DNA of 64,000 bases, taken from contig JBEKFQ010000004.1 in the NCBI GenBank assembly GCA_050013235.1, positions 1 to 64,000 on the forward strand, in the 5' to 3' direction. The DNA comes from RH-AL1 sp050013235. GTDB lineage: Bacteria > Pseudomonadota > Alphaproteobacteria > Rhizobiales > Beijerinckiaceae. The translations under genes were made by a program, and so were the position numbers. The notes below the pieces were generated by a model that saw only the letters and a program-made list of their open reading frames with translations, was not told the origin of the DNA and searched no databases. Each line of letters opens with the position of its first letter. Within the stretch, counting starts at the first letter, position 1. This document shows, piece after piece, positions 16,269-26,708 of the stretch.

Positions 16269-19200
16269 CTACCTCACAGTCGCGGGAGCGCCCGAGCCGG
16301 GCGATGACGGGACCGGGGTTCCGGCATCCGGGTCCGGTTGCGGCTGAAGTTGCAAGGGCTGACGCGCGCGCAGTTCCTCTTCCAAGGCCTTCACACGTTG
16401 CTCTTCCAAGGCCTTGGCACGTTGCTCCTCCAGGGCCTTCGCGCGTTGCTCTTCCAAAGCCTTGGCGCGTTGCTCTTCGGCCCGCGCATGTTCCGATTTC
16501 AAGCGCTGATTGAAGAAGGCGCGTTCCCGCACATCGAATTCATAAGCCTCGATCCGCGCGGTCTCCCGCGCCAAGGCGCGGCCCGCGAGCGCGTTGACGA
16601 AGCCGCCGAGATCGATCGTGCGGCGAGGCGCTCGCAGCGGTCCCGCGAAGGTGATCGCGACGCGCGGCGGCGGTCCCTGCCAATCCTTGGGAAGAGCGTC
16701 GTATGTTTCCTCGATCCGCTCCTCGATCGACGCCTGGCGCAAATCGAGCGAAGCGGAAAGCGGCGGCCCGGCGGGGATCGCGGCGTCTCGCGGCTCGTCG
16801 AAATGAAGAACGCCCGCCGCGAGCGAGAGCGTGAAGCGCCGGTTGCCGCCCGCGAGCGATCCGCGCCCGGCGGCCTCCAAGGCGCGGGTCAGCGTCACCT
16901 CATCCACCGTGAGCCGGTCCGCTTCGACGTCGGCAAAAACCTTGGCAAGCGCCGCCGGATCCGCGCCTGGAATCTGAAGATCGCCAATGCCGGCATTTCC
17001 GGTCCCGGCAAGGCTCGCGATCAAGGCAAGCGGCGTGCGCCCGCCCCCCGCGACGTCGAGCGAAGCGTCGAGCGTGCCTTGCGCGCTGGGAAGATTGAGT
17101 TTCACGCCGCGCAAAGCCAATTTGCCTTCGAGCGAGGCCATCGCCCCGTCGCGGCGCAGATCGAACCCAGCCTCGAGGGTGCCGCCATCGACGCGCGCGG
17201 TCAGGTTTTTCACCGCGATCAATCCTGGCGAGATCTCCAAGCCGAGCGCGGCATCCTGCCCCTGTCGCCCCTCGCCCAAATCCAAGAACCGGGTCTTGAG
17301 ATCGAGCCGCGCCGGAGGCGGATCGATGAGCCCGGTCCCAAATGGCAGATTGGACCAAATGGAAGCGGTGGCAACAGGTTGGGCGGGGCCCAGCGCCAGG
17401 CCAAACACGCTTTCGAGCGACAAGCGGTCGAGCCCGAGGGAACCCGTCAGCGCCGGTTTGGCGCCGGTGCGCCAGGCCAATGCGCCAGAGATCATGCTCC
17501 CGCCGGCATGGCCCGCAAGATCGTTCAGCGCCAACCCGCCATCGCTCCAGGCGAGGTGGCTTTCGAGGTTGACGGGGATCCGGCCGAGAAAATCGGGGAA
17601 AGCAATGGCCATGGATTGCAACAAGGGCGACACATCCGGGCTCGTCAGCTTCACCGTGCCGGCGCCATTGAGATTGGCGAGATCCAGCGTCACATGACCG
17701 TTGCCCTCCAAACTCGTGGCGCCGAATCCGGCATGGACCACGGCATCGAGTGGGCCGCCCAGGGGACCATGCAAAGCCAGCGTCACTTGGCTCGCGCCGA
17801 GATTGTCGAGGGGCAGCGCCGGCACGCCGATTTGGCGCAGCAGAGCGCTGCCTTCCCGCGCCGAAAGCACGGCCCGGCCCGTCACGGTCCCCGCTTGGGC
17901 CGCATCGGGCGAAAGCGCCGCCTCGAACCGGCTGCCGGCCAGCGTTCCCGAAAATGTTGCCGAAGATAGCGCGAGACCGCCCGCCGGGCCCGGCTTCAAT
18001 TGCGCGCCGAGGCTGAGCTTGGCCGGGGCGAGCGCGTCCGCGCGGCTGGCGAGCGCCTCGCTCCATCCGCCCGGGGTCAAGCGCTTCAAGAGATCGGCGA
18101 CGCCCGTTAATTTGTCCGCGTCGAGTTTCGCCTCGAGGCTGCCGCCGCTGGGATCGAAATGCGCGGTGGCCGCAATCGCGGCGCCGCCGAAACCCTCGAT
18201 CTTGAAGGGATCGAGCGCGAGATCCGGCCCGGACCGGAGCAGTCCGATTTGGATATGGCCCGCATCGGCCGGGGCGCCGCCGAGGCTTGCAACCTTGATC
18301 GCGCGGGCGTCGAGATGCAGATCGAGATCGAAATGTTGCAAGGGCCGTGACAAGTCGAGATCCGGCAGCGCGTCGATGTCGAGGGCATCCGCGTGGAGAT
18401 CGGCTTTGAACAGAGCGGGCCGGCCGCTGCGCGATGGTTGGAACCCGGCCGTCCCCGTCAGGGCGGAGCGGTCGAGCCGCAACGACAGCCCCGTCGCGTC
18501 GAACCCGCCCTCGCCGAACGTGATATGGCCCTTCGCGCTTGCCGCCCGGACCGGAATGTCTTGTCTGGCCGGCGCATAATCCGGCGCGATAGTCGCGAGC
18601 CAGGCGGCCGTATCTCCTGCATTGCCGCTCGATACATCAAACAATCCCTCGAAGTCCGTTTTGGCACCGGGCGACAATGTTCCCGCCAGAGCGAAATGCG
18701 AAGGACCGGGACCATCGCCGGCGAAATGGAATGGCTGGGGTCCGGAGCCGCCAAGCACAAAGGCGGTTTTCAGCCCGCTCAGCGTCTCGCCGTCGAGGGT
18801 TACGCTCTCGATGGCGAGATCGGCCGCGACGGGAACCGGCGGAGACGAGGTCTCGAACGCCCGGCGCAGGGCGGACAAGCTGGGGATCACCGGTTTCACG
18901 GTCTCGCCGCTCTCCGAAAGGCCGCCGCCGAAAAGGCGATCCATATCGAGCTGTTTGCCGGTCAAACCAACATGCAGCAGAGGCGTATCGGCGAAGACCG
19001 CTTCGCCTGCCGCCGCGAACGGCAGACTGTGCGCTTCCGTCCCAATCCGGAACTCGCCGTCCTTCATCCCGGCGCCGGAGGGATCGGCATGAAACGGGCC
19101 GGAAAGCCGCCACGGCAGGACAAGCGCCGCGCCGTCGCCGAAATAGCCGGAAATCGCCCCCACGCCATCGAAGCTCTCGCGAAGGCTGTCTTTTCCCGCG

Positions 19201-19895
19201 TGGATCATGCTCAACGTGCCATCGAGATCGAACCCAGGATGCGCGTGCGTTTCGTCCACGACGAGCCGCGCATGGGTCTTGCCGTCCTGCGAGGCGCTCA
19301 ATCCGAAACGGAATTTGGTGCGCGCCTGCGGTCCTCCCGCCGCGCCGCTTCCCTTGAATGGTCCGGCGAGCGACCCGGCCGCCGCCTCCAGATCGAGATG
19401 ATCGAGCACGAATGTATAGCCGCTGCGGGGATCGGCTATGGCCAAGGTGCCGCCGCTGATCGCGATCCGGTCGAAGCGGACGTCGGCCCGGAAGGCCGGC
19501 GCATCGGGCAGCGGCGGCAGGCTGTGATCGTCGCGGAGGCTCACGCGGATCACCGGCTCCTCCAAATCCGCCTCGACCACCTCGAATTCGCCGTGCAACA
19601 GCGGTGTCACGGCGAGTTCGAGATCGAGATGCCGGATACCGAGGTGAACCGGGCCATCGTCGTTCCCGATCACGGCTTGATCGAGCACGAGATAAGGAGT
19701 TGGCAGCAGCTTGAGGTCGATGGCGCCGCCAATCGTGACCTTTTGTCCCAGCGCGCGGGAGAGCCGCGCCTCGACGAAACCGCGCTGCGCGTTCCAATCG
19801 ATGAAATACGGGGCCGCGAGCGCCGCCGTCAGCAACACGATCAGGAAGGCCGCAAGGCCGGTGAGGAGATCACGCACAGGTTTGATACGGTCCAA
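16269..19895 (-). CDS. Large AsmA-family protein with C-terminal Glu/Lys repeat tail
   Basis: A 1208-residue protein with one N-terminal membrane helix (LLTGLAAFLIVLLTAALAAPYF, about 9-32). It is followed by the AsmA N-terminal signature, FIDWNAQRGFVEARLSRALGQKVTIGGAIDLKLLP, split by the helix end. A long periplasmic beta-rich region follows. AsmA-like proteins are thought to move phospholipid between membranes. The C-terminus is unusual: four copies of EQRAKALE-type octapeptides (coiled coil) and a Pro/Gln tail ending APATVR. The start is TTG at 19893-19895 with no clear Shine-Dalgarno, so it may be misplaced. It is divergent from uvrD. Confidence 0.88.
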   Translation of the reverse strand: MDRIKPVRDLLTGLAAFLIVLLTAALAAPYFIDWNAQRGFVEARLSRALGQKVTIGGAIDLKLLPTPYLVLDQAVIGNDDGPVHLGIRHLDLELAVTPLLHGEFEVVEADLEEPVIRVSLRDDHSLPPLPDAPAFRADVRFDRIAISGGTLAIADPRSGYTFVLDHLDLEAAAGSLAGPFKGSGAAGGPQARTKFRFGLSASQDGKTHARLVVDETHAHPGFDLDGTLSMIHAGKDSLRESFDGVGAISGYFGDGAALVLPWRLSGPFHADPSGAGMKDGEFRIGTEAHSLPFAAAGEAVFADTPLLHVGLTGKQLDMDRLFGGGLSESGETVKPVIPSLSALRRAFETSSPPVPVAADLAIESVTLDGETLSGLKTAFVLGGSGPQPFHFAGDGPGPSHFALAGTLSPGAKTDFEGLFDVSSGNAGDTAAWLATIAPDYAPARQDIPVRAASAKGHITFGEGGFDATGLSLRLDRSALTGTAGFQPSRSGRPALFKADLHADALDIDALPDLDLSRPLQHFDLDLHLDARAIKVASLGGAPADAGHIQIGLLRSGPDLALDPFKIEGFGGAAIAATAHFDPSGGSLEAKLDADKLTGVADLLKRLTPGGWSEALASRADALAPAKLSLGAQLKPGPAGGLALSSATFSGTLAGSRFEAALSPDAAQAGTVTGRAVLSAREGSALLRQIGVPALPLDNLGASQVTLALHGPLGGPLDAVVHAGFGATSLEGNGHVTLDLANLNGAGTVKLTSPDVSPLLQSMAIAFPDFLGRIPVNLESHLAWSDGGLALNDLAGHAGGSMISGALAWRTGAKPALTGSLGLDRLSLESVFGLALGPAQPVATASIWSNLPFGTGLIDPPPARLDLKTRFLDLGEGRQGQDAALGLEISPGLIAVKNLTARVDGGTLEAGFDLRRDGAMASLEGKLALRGVKLNLPSAQGTLDASLDVAGGGRTPLALIASLAGTGNAGIGDLQIPGADPAALAKVFADVEADRLTVDEVTLTRALEAAGRGSLAGGNRRFTLSLAAGVLHFDEPRDAAIPAGPPLSASLDLRQASIEERIEETYDALPKDWQGPPPRVAITFAGPLRAPRRTIDLGGFVNALAGRALARETARIEAYEFDVRERAFFNQRLKSEHARAEEQRAKALEEQRAKALEEQRAKALEEQRVKALEEELRARQPLQLQPQPDPDAGTPVPSSPGSGAPATVR
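16377..16472. repeat. Four 24-bp tandem repeats inside the AsmA-like gene
   Basis: Units at 16377-16400, 16401-16424, 16425-16448 and 16449-16472, plus a partial fifth, encode (on the minus strand) the octapeptide EQRAKALE or close variants. The in-frame length means slippage would change coiled-coil length without breaking the gene. Confidence 0.9.
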
Positions 19896-20085
19896 TCAAA
19901 GAGGCGCCGGACAGCAATCGCAGTTGGCGCCTTTTCATGCATCACGGGATCGCGAAATCAAAGAGGCAAGCGACGAATGGGTGAACTCATGGGCCAAGAG
20001 ATGGTTTGCGCGGCGAAAAGGTCGACATCGCGCCCGCGCGGCCCCACATTGCACCTTATGATTCGCAGTTTGTTCCCGGTTTCCC

Positions 20086-22449
20086 ATGCCGCTTTCTAGA
20101 GTCCCTGGCGATAATGCGCTCGAGACCGACGTGACGCCACGTCCGGGCGGCATTGCCGACCGCGCGCGGGCGCGCCAAGGCGAGGCGCGTTATCTCGACG
20201 GGCTGAACAACGAGCAACGCGGCGCCGTCGAGGCCATCGAGGGCCCGGTTCTCGTGCTGGCGGGAGCTGGCACCGGCAAGACGCGCGTGCTGACGGCGCG
20301 TATCGCGCATATTCTGGCCTCCGCCAAGGCGCGGGCGCATGAGATCTTGGCCGTCACCTTCACCAACAAGGCCGCGCGCGAGATGAAGGAGCGGGTGGCC
20401 CTGCTCGCGGGGCCGGTGGCCGAGGGCATGCCCTGGCTCGGCACGTTCCACGCGATTTCCACCAAAATCTTGCGACGGCACGCCGAACTCGTGGGCCTCA
20501 AATCCAGCTTCACCATTCTCGACACCGACGATCAGATCCGGCTGCTTAAACAAGTGATCGAGGCCGCCAATATCGATAGCAAGCGCTGGCCCGCGCGGGC
20601 CCTGGCGACGCAGATCGATTCCTGGAAGAACCGCGGGATCGACCCCGCCCATGTCCCGGCGGGCGAGGCGGAGAGTTTCGCCAATGGCAAGGGCGCGATT
20701 CTCTACAGGGAATATCAAGAGCGGCTGAAAATCCTCAACGCCACGGATTTCGGCGATCTGCTGATGGAATGCGTGCGCCTCTTCCGCGAAAACCCCGATG
20801 TGCTCAAAAGCTATCAGGAGCGTTTCCGCTTCATGCTGGTCGACGAGTATCAAGACACCAATACGGTGCAATATCTCTGGCTCAAGCTTCTGGCGCAGGG
20901 GCGTCACAATGTCTGTTGCGTCGGCGACGACGACCAGTCGATCTATGGCTGGCGCGGCGCCGAAGTCGACAACATCCTGCGCTTCGAGAAGGATTTTCCG
21001 GGCGCGAAAGTGATCCGCCTCGAACGCAATTACCGCTCCACCGGCCATATCCTGGCGGCCGCCGCCCATCTCATCGCGCGCAACGAAGGCCGGCTCGGCA
21101 AGACGCTGTTCACCGACGGCGACGATGGCGAAAAGCCGACCGTGACCGGCATTTGGGACTCCGAGGAAGAAGCGCGCACCGTCGGCGAGGAAATCGAGCA
21201 GCTCCAGCGTCGCGGCCATTCGCTGGAGGAGATCGCGATCCTGGTCCGCGCCTCGTTCCAAATGCGCGAGTTCGAGGAGCGCTTCATCACCTTGGGCCTG
21301 CCCTATCGCGTGATCGGCGGCCCGCGCTTCTACGAACGGGCGGAAATCCGCGATGCCTTGGCCTATTTGCGCTGTGTCGCGCAGCCCGCCGACGATCTCG
21401 CCTTCGAACGGATTTTCAACAATCCGAAGCGCGGTCTCGGCGATGCGGCGTTGCAATTGCTGCGCGACCATGCCCGGGCCGAGCGCATCCCGCTCATGCA
21501 ATCCGCCCGCATCATCGTCGAAACCGAGGAGATGAAGCCCAAGCAGCGGCAGACGTTGCGCGCGCTGGTCCAGGATTTTGCGCGCTGGTCGAGCCTCGCC
21601 GGCACCAAGCCGCAGGGACAGCTCGCCGAGATGATCCTGGAGGAATCCGGCTATACCGAGATGTGGCGCAAGGACCGGACGGCGGAAGCCGCCGGGCGGC
21701 TCGAAAACTTGAAGGAACTCGTCCGCGCGATGGAGGAATTCCCGGACCTCGCGAGTTTTCTCGAACATATTTCGCTGGTCATGGATGCCGCCGGTAAAGG
21801 CAACGGCGAGCGGGTCTCGATCATGACGCTCCATGCCGCCAAGGGGCTGGAATTCGAGACGGTTTTCCTCCCCGGATGGGAGGAAGGCCTGTTTCCGCAT
21901 CAGCGCTCGCTCGACGAATCCGGCCGCGCCGGCCTCGAGGAAGAACGCCGGCTGGCTTATGTCGGGATCACGCGGGCCAAGCGCCGGGCAAAAATCTATT
22001 TCGCGACCAACCGCCGGATTCACGGTCTCTGGCAGACCACGATCCCCTCGCGCTTTCTCGACGAGCTGCCGGACTGCCATGTCGAGGTGACCGAGGCCGC
22101 CAATGGGAGCGCCTATGGCGGCTATGCGCAATCGCGTTTCGCCAATATGGACAGCTACGGCTCGTCCTATTCGACGCCGGGCTGGCAGCGGGCGCAGCAA
22201 CGGACGCAGCAGGCACCCGGTGCCACGCGGCAATTCTCGCAACCCGCCGCGCGGCGCGGGCCGCTGCAGATCGAGGGCGAACTCGTCGCGAAATCCAGCA
22301 CGGCTTCGGCTTTTGCCAAAGGCGTCAGGGTGTTTCACCTCAAATTCGGCAATGGCACCGTGGCCGCGGTGGATGGCAACAAGCTGACGGTGGATTTCGA
22401 CAGGGCCGGCCGGAAAATGGTGCTGGACAGCTTTTTAAAGGCGGGCTGA
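20086..22449 (+). CDS. uvrD: UvrD/PcrA-type ATP-dependent DNA helicase
   Basis: 3'-5' superfamily 1 helicase acting in excision and mismatch repair. The 787-residue protein has Walker A AGAGTGKT at 59-66, the DEYQDTN box (motif II) at about 251-258, GDDDQSIYGWRGA (motif III), FLPGWEEGLFPHQRS and VGITRAK (motifs V and VI) in the second half. The C-terminus (FHLKFGNGTVAAVDG... DFDRAGRKMVLDSFL) is the UvrD/PcrA tail that binds RNA polymerase. It is followed after 7 bp by a CPBP gene. Confidence 0.95.
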   Translation: MPLSRVPGDNALETDVTPRPGGIADRARARQGEARYLDGLNNEQRGAVEAIEGPVLVLAGAGTGKTRVLTARIAHILASAKARAHEILAVTFTNKAAREMKERVALLAGPVAEGMPWLGTFHAISTKILRRHAELVGLKSSFTILDTDDQIRLLKQVIEAANIDSKRWPARALATQIDSWKNRGIDPAHVPAGEAESFANGKGAILYREYQERLKILNATDFGDLLMECVRLFRENPDVLKSYQERFRFMLVDEYQDTNTVQYLWLKLLAQGRHNVCCVGDDDQSIYGWRGAEVDNILRFEKDFPGAKVIRLERNYRSTGHILAAAAHLIARNEGRLGKTLFTDGDDGEKPTVTGIWDSEEEARTVGEEIEQLQRRGHSLEEIAILVRASFQMREFEERFITLGLPYRVIGGPRFYERAEIRDALAYLRCVAQPADDLAFERIFNNPKRGLGDAALQLLRDHARAERIPLMQSARIIVETEEMKPKQRQTLRALVQDFARWSSLAGTKPQGQLAEMILEESGYTEMWRKDRTAEAAGRLENLKELVRAMEEFPDLASFLEHISLVMDAAGKGNGERVSIMTLHAAKGLEFETVFLPGWEEGLFPHQRSLDESGRAGLEEERRLAYVGITRAKRRAKIYFATNRRIHGLWQTTIPSRFLDELPDCHVEVTEAANGSAYGGYAQSRFANMDSYGSSYSTPGWQRAQQRTQQAPGATRQFSQPAARRGPLQIEGELVAKSSTASAFAKGVRVFHLKFGNGTVAAVDGNKLTVDFDRAGRKMVLDSFLKAG

Positions 22450-22456
22450 AAGCATC

Positions 22457-23236
22457 GTGGAAGCAGAAATTGTCGAAATGCACGCCAGGCCCGCAAGACC
22501 TTATGGCTGGATCGGCCTGCCGCTGAGCCTCGGCCTCATCGTCATTCTCGGCACGGGGTTCGGCGGCCTCGCCCTTGGTCTTGTCTTTCTGACCGGGGCC
22601 GCGATCCTCGGCTGGGATGAAGCCGGCAATCACGTGGTGAATTTATACGAGGCGATGAAGGGCGATCCGCAAACCGCCGAATTCGTCGCCTTGATCCTGG
22701 GGATTGTGATCTATGCGGCCATCGCACTCGCGGTCTTCGCCGCCGCAAGATTCCGCGGCGGCGCGAATTGGCGCGATCTCATCGCCTGGCATCCCTGGAC
22801 CTTGGCCCGGACGCCGCGATCTTGCTGGGTGACCGTCGCCGCCACGATGGTCTATAGTTTTGTGGCCAACGAGGCTTTGGCCTATTTCTATCCTGCCTCG
22901 CAAGATTGGGTCACGATACCTCAGGGCATCCCGACAACTCTGGTGTTTTTCGCAATCGCCACGATATCGGCGCCATTGACGGAAGAGCTGATCTTTCGCG
23001 GCTGGCTGTTCACCGCCTTGCGCGACAAACTCCGCTTCGCGCCGAGTCTTGTGATCGCCTCGGCCTTGTTCGCCCTGGCCCATTGGGAGCCGACGCATCT
23101 CTACGCCTTGGTCGTCTTCCCCGTCGGCCTGGCCTTGGGCTTCATCCGCGAACGAACGGGGAGCCTCAAGGCCTCGATCAGCTTCCACGCCTTTTACAAC
23201 GGCGTGGCCTTTCTGCTGATGCTTTCCGGGAAGTAA
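22457..23236 (+). CDS. CPBP-family intramembrane metalloprotease (second copy)
   Basis: 259 residues with about seven hydrophobic helices. EELIFRGWLFTAL at about 176-188 is CPBP motif 1 and FALAHWEPTH motif 2; ISFHAFYNG carries the last conserved His. Substrate unknown. It starts with GTG 7 bp after uvrD (an ATG at 22478 is the alternative) and so is probably cotranscribed with it. It shares the EEL-FRGWLFTAL core with the gene at 14031-14795, so the two are likely paralogues. Confidence 0.87.
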   Translation: MEAEIVEMHARPARPYGWIGLPLSLGLIVILGTGFGGLALGLVFLTGAAILGWDEAGNHVVNLYEAMKGDPQTAEFVALILGIVIYAAIALAVFAAARFRGGANWRDLIAWHPWTLARTPRSCWVTVAATMVYSFVANEALAYFYPASQDWVTIPQGIPTTLVFFAIATISAPLTEELIFRGWLFTALRDKLRFAPSLVIASALFALAHWEPTHLYALVVFPVGLALGFIRERTGSLKASISFHAFYNGVAFLLMLSGK

Positions 23237-23266
23237 CGGCTTCCGGGACGCCCTAACACCAAATTC

Positions 23267-23392
23267 CAGTGACTGCGACCTGTCTTCAGCGTCATTGCGA
23301 GCGCAGCGACGGTACCGTTTCATCCCTAAAAATCGGCCGGCGGACGGTCCCTACGCGTCGTGAAGGTCAGTCAGAACAGGTTGCAATCACTG
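23267..23392. repeat. 126-bp element with imperfect terminal inverted repeats (MITE-like)
   Basis: CAGTGACTGCGACCTGT at 23267-23283 is the reverse complement of 23376-23392 with two mismatches in 17. The interior includes TCATTGCGAGCGCAGCGA, which I recognise as a common dispersed intergenic sequence of alphaproteobacteria. There is no coding capacity. It fills the gap between the CPBP gene and the convergent hypothetical gene. Confidence 0.5.
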
Positions 23393-23424
23393 TGACCTAG
23401 TATAATGCCTAAGTAAGAGCACGA

Positions 23425-24990
23425 TTACTGCTTCGACCAAGCGGCAATCGCCTCCGTAATGTCGCGTTGGCCGGCATCGGTTTTCTCGAATGTCAGCTTC
23501 GCGATCTTGCCGCTCGCGAGAACCATCGGAATATCGATCCACTGCCGGCTGTTCAGCAATTGCAGATTGGCGCTTTCCGCATTGCCGGGGCTCAAGCCCG
23601 CCAGGAACGAGTTTTCGACGATCGGCACGGTGACGCCATCGAGCGGTTCCCCCGAGGCGCTATCTTCGAGCCGCATCTGCGGCACGTTGATGGTTTTGAT
23701 GCTTCCTGTCGCGCTGCCGCCCTCGGGAATGAAGCGCACCTTCATCGTATGGGAGGCCGGGAGCGAGGGATCGATATTCTTCTGGAAGATCACCGAGGCC
23801 TTGAGCTTGTCGTCGGGCAGATCGATATCGGCGCGGACGGCCAATCCAACCGCTTGGTTCTGATCGTCGTTGACGTTGTCGAGACGCCACACGACCGTGC
23901 CGAGATAGGTCTTGACCTTATTGGGCTCGTCGGGCGCTTCGACGAGCAGAGCGGCCCGCCCCGCCACGGCCACAGCCGGGTTGGCGGGCTGCCGGTTCTG
24001 CTGGTCTTGTTGCGGCGCTCTCTGATCGGGCGCTCCGGCCGCGCCGGTCTTATCCGCATCCGTACCGGCCGCCACCTTATCCGCCCCGCCGACGCGTTGC
24101 ACGATCTTGCTCGCATCGGTGGTTTGATCGGCGGGCTTGGCATGGACCAATTTTTCCGGGCGATCCCGCAATTTATAGGCGGCAATGGCCACCAGCAGAA
24201 CCACGAGACCGACGCCCAACGGAATGATCCATAACGGCCGCTTCGGCCCGGATTGCCTGGGCGGCTGCGGCGCGAAGGGCCGTTGCGGTTCAATCTGCCC
24301 TCTCATGAAAGAGGCGTCATCGACGGACTCAGGAGCTTCTGGAGCCTCTGGAGCCTCCGAAGCTTGCGGTGCGCCGGGCGTTTCCGCCTCGGCCGCCGCG
24401 ATTTCCGCGGCCGGAGGAATCGGGCGCGCGGGTTCCGTAGCCACGGGTTCCAGCACTGCAGGGGCAGGAGCAGCCAAGACAGGAGCAGCCTGGACAGGAG
24501 CGGCCGGGCCAAGCGACGGCTCGATCTTGGACGCGGGCGGTGCCTCCGTCTTGGGAGACGGCGGCGCCGGCGGCAAGATCGTGCCAGCGGTGCTCTTTTT
24601 GAAAGGAGAAAGCGGCGGCACGGTGAGACGCGGCGGCGGCGATTCGGCCGACCTGCTCGCGGCCTGGCTGGGGATCCCATTTGCCGCCGCAGGCTGTTTG
24701 ACCGGCTCCGGCGCCTTCACTTTTAGAGATGGCGGCCTTGGCGCGGCAGGTTCCGGCGATACCGCCGGCGATGCCGTTTTGACCGCGAGTTCCGTTTCCA
24801 ACTGCTCGATCGCACGGTCGAGAGCCGTGGATTCCCGGTCGATATCCACATCCGCCACGGGGGGCTGGTGGGTCTGCAATTGCCCGATCAACGCTTTCCG
24901 CGCACGATCGTACACAAGCTTGCGCGATTCCGGTGTGGAATTCGGCAAGCTGGAAATGGCTCTAGACAGGAGAGGATAGTATTCGGCCAT
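23425..24990 (-). CDS. Single-pass membrane protein with long Pro/Ala-rich region, unknown function
   Basis: A 521-residue protein in three parts. Residues 1 to about 70 (MAEYYPLLSRAISSLPNSTP, then RKLVYDRARKALIGQLQ) are a helical, apparently cytoplasmic domain found in many Hyphomicrobiales hypothetical proteins. Residues 75-250 are a disordered Pro/Ala/Glu-rich stretch with APEAPEAPE repeats. A membrane helix at 252-273 (PLWIIPLGVGLVVLLVAIAA) follows. The C-terminal 240 residues look exported, with TYLGTVVWRLDNVND and IPMVLASGKIAKLTFEKTDAG, and lack Cys pairs or known catalytic motifs. The architecture suggests a bridge between cytoplasm and periplasm, but no function can be assigned. It lies downstream of purA on the same strand. 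Confidence 0.82.
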   Translation of the reverse strand: MAEYYPLLSRAISSLPNSTPESRKLVYDRARKALIGQLQTHQPPVADVDIDRESTALDRAIEQLETELAVKTASPAVSPEPAAPRPPSLKVKAPEPVKQPAAANGIPSQAASRSAESPPPRLTVPPLSPFKKSTAGTILPPAPPSPKTEAPPASKIEPSLGPAAPVQAAPVLAAPAPAVLEPVATEPARPIPPAAEIAAAEAETPGAPQASEAPEAPEAPESVDDASFMRGQIEPQRPFAPQPPRQSGPKRPLWIIPLGVGLVVLLVAIAAYKLRDRPEKLVHAKPADQTTDASKIVQRVGGADKVAAGTDADKTGAAGAPDQRAPQQDQQNRQPANPAVAVAGRAALLVEAPDEPNKVKTYLGTVVWRLDNVNDDQNQAVGLAVRADIDLPDDKLKASVIFQKNIDPSLPASHTMKVRFIPEGGSATGSIKTINVPQMRLEDSASGEPLDGVTVPIVENSFLAGLSPGNAESANLQLLNSRQWIDIPMVLASGKIAKLTFEKTDAGQRDITEAIAAWSKQ

Positions 24991-25321
24991 GCGGTTTCAG
25001 AGCATCCCTTGTCTGTAGCGTCAATCCACAACCTCAAACGAGGTCGAAGCCCGCTCTTCCTCAGCCACAGTCATACCTTCTCGGCAGGCTCGAGCATTTC
25101 CAACCAAAGCCGAGGCCTTTTGTACATTGGGAAATAATCTAACTTGCGCAAAAGCGAGAGCTTTCCCACGTTGAAAAGCTCTCCCCTCCTTGGAGCCTAT
25201 TCCACGGGAGCCGATCCGGCTCTCGTGACGAGAACATGCTCAACCTCTTCTTAAGTGAGCGATTTCTTAACCCGCTGGGCGGCTTCACCCAGAGCAAGCC
25301 CTCTGAAAACAACGAGTCGCG
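24991..25321. other. 331-bp intergenic region between purA and the membrane protein gene
   Basis: No gene seen. It holds the 5' leader of the minus-strand membrane protein gene and, at about 25193-25269, copy A of a dispersed repeat. No clear terminator for purA was found. Confidence 0.5.
25193..25269 (+). repeat. Dispersed intergenic repeat, copy A (about 78 bp)
   Basis: Reads GAGCCTATTCC, then GAGCCGATCCGGCTCTC, then AGAACATGCTCAACCTCTTC and AAGTGAGCGATTTCTTA. The same order of blocks occurs at about 45947-46025 (copy C) and 60953-61030 (copy B), all three on the plus strand. Boundaries are by eye. Confidence 0.65.
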
Positions 25322-26614
<1,293 letters not shown>

Positions 26615-26658
26615 TGTTCAAAACACTCATTTGGGAGGGCGCATGAAGCCCAAAACAT

Positions 26659-26693
26659 AAAAGGCCCCGACGCAGGGTGGCTGCATCGGGGCC
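26659..26693 (-). terminator. Terminator left from the aceA remnant
   Basis: A 13-bp stem (26663-26675 with 26681-26693, one G-U pair, 5-nt loop) followed on the minus strand by CCTTTTAT. It lies 16 bp past the stop of the isocitrate lyase remnant and ahead of purA. The placement mirrors the terminator behind the complete aceA. Confidence 0.85.
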
Positions 26694-26708
26694 AATTGCG
26701 ACAAAGGA

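Noticed and set aside
16377..16472. Regular 24-bp repeats considered as a CRISPR array
   Set aside because: Repeats are directly adjacent without spacers and encode an in-frame octapeptide.
20056..22338. 760-codon frame on the minus strand opposite uvrD
   Set aside because: Shadow of uvrD; low-complexity composition, and no recognisable family.
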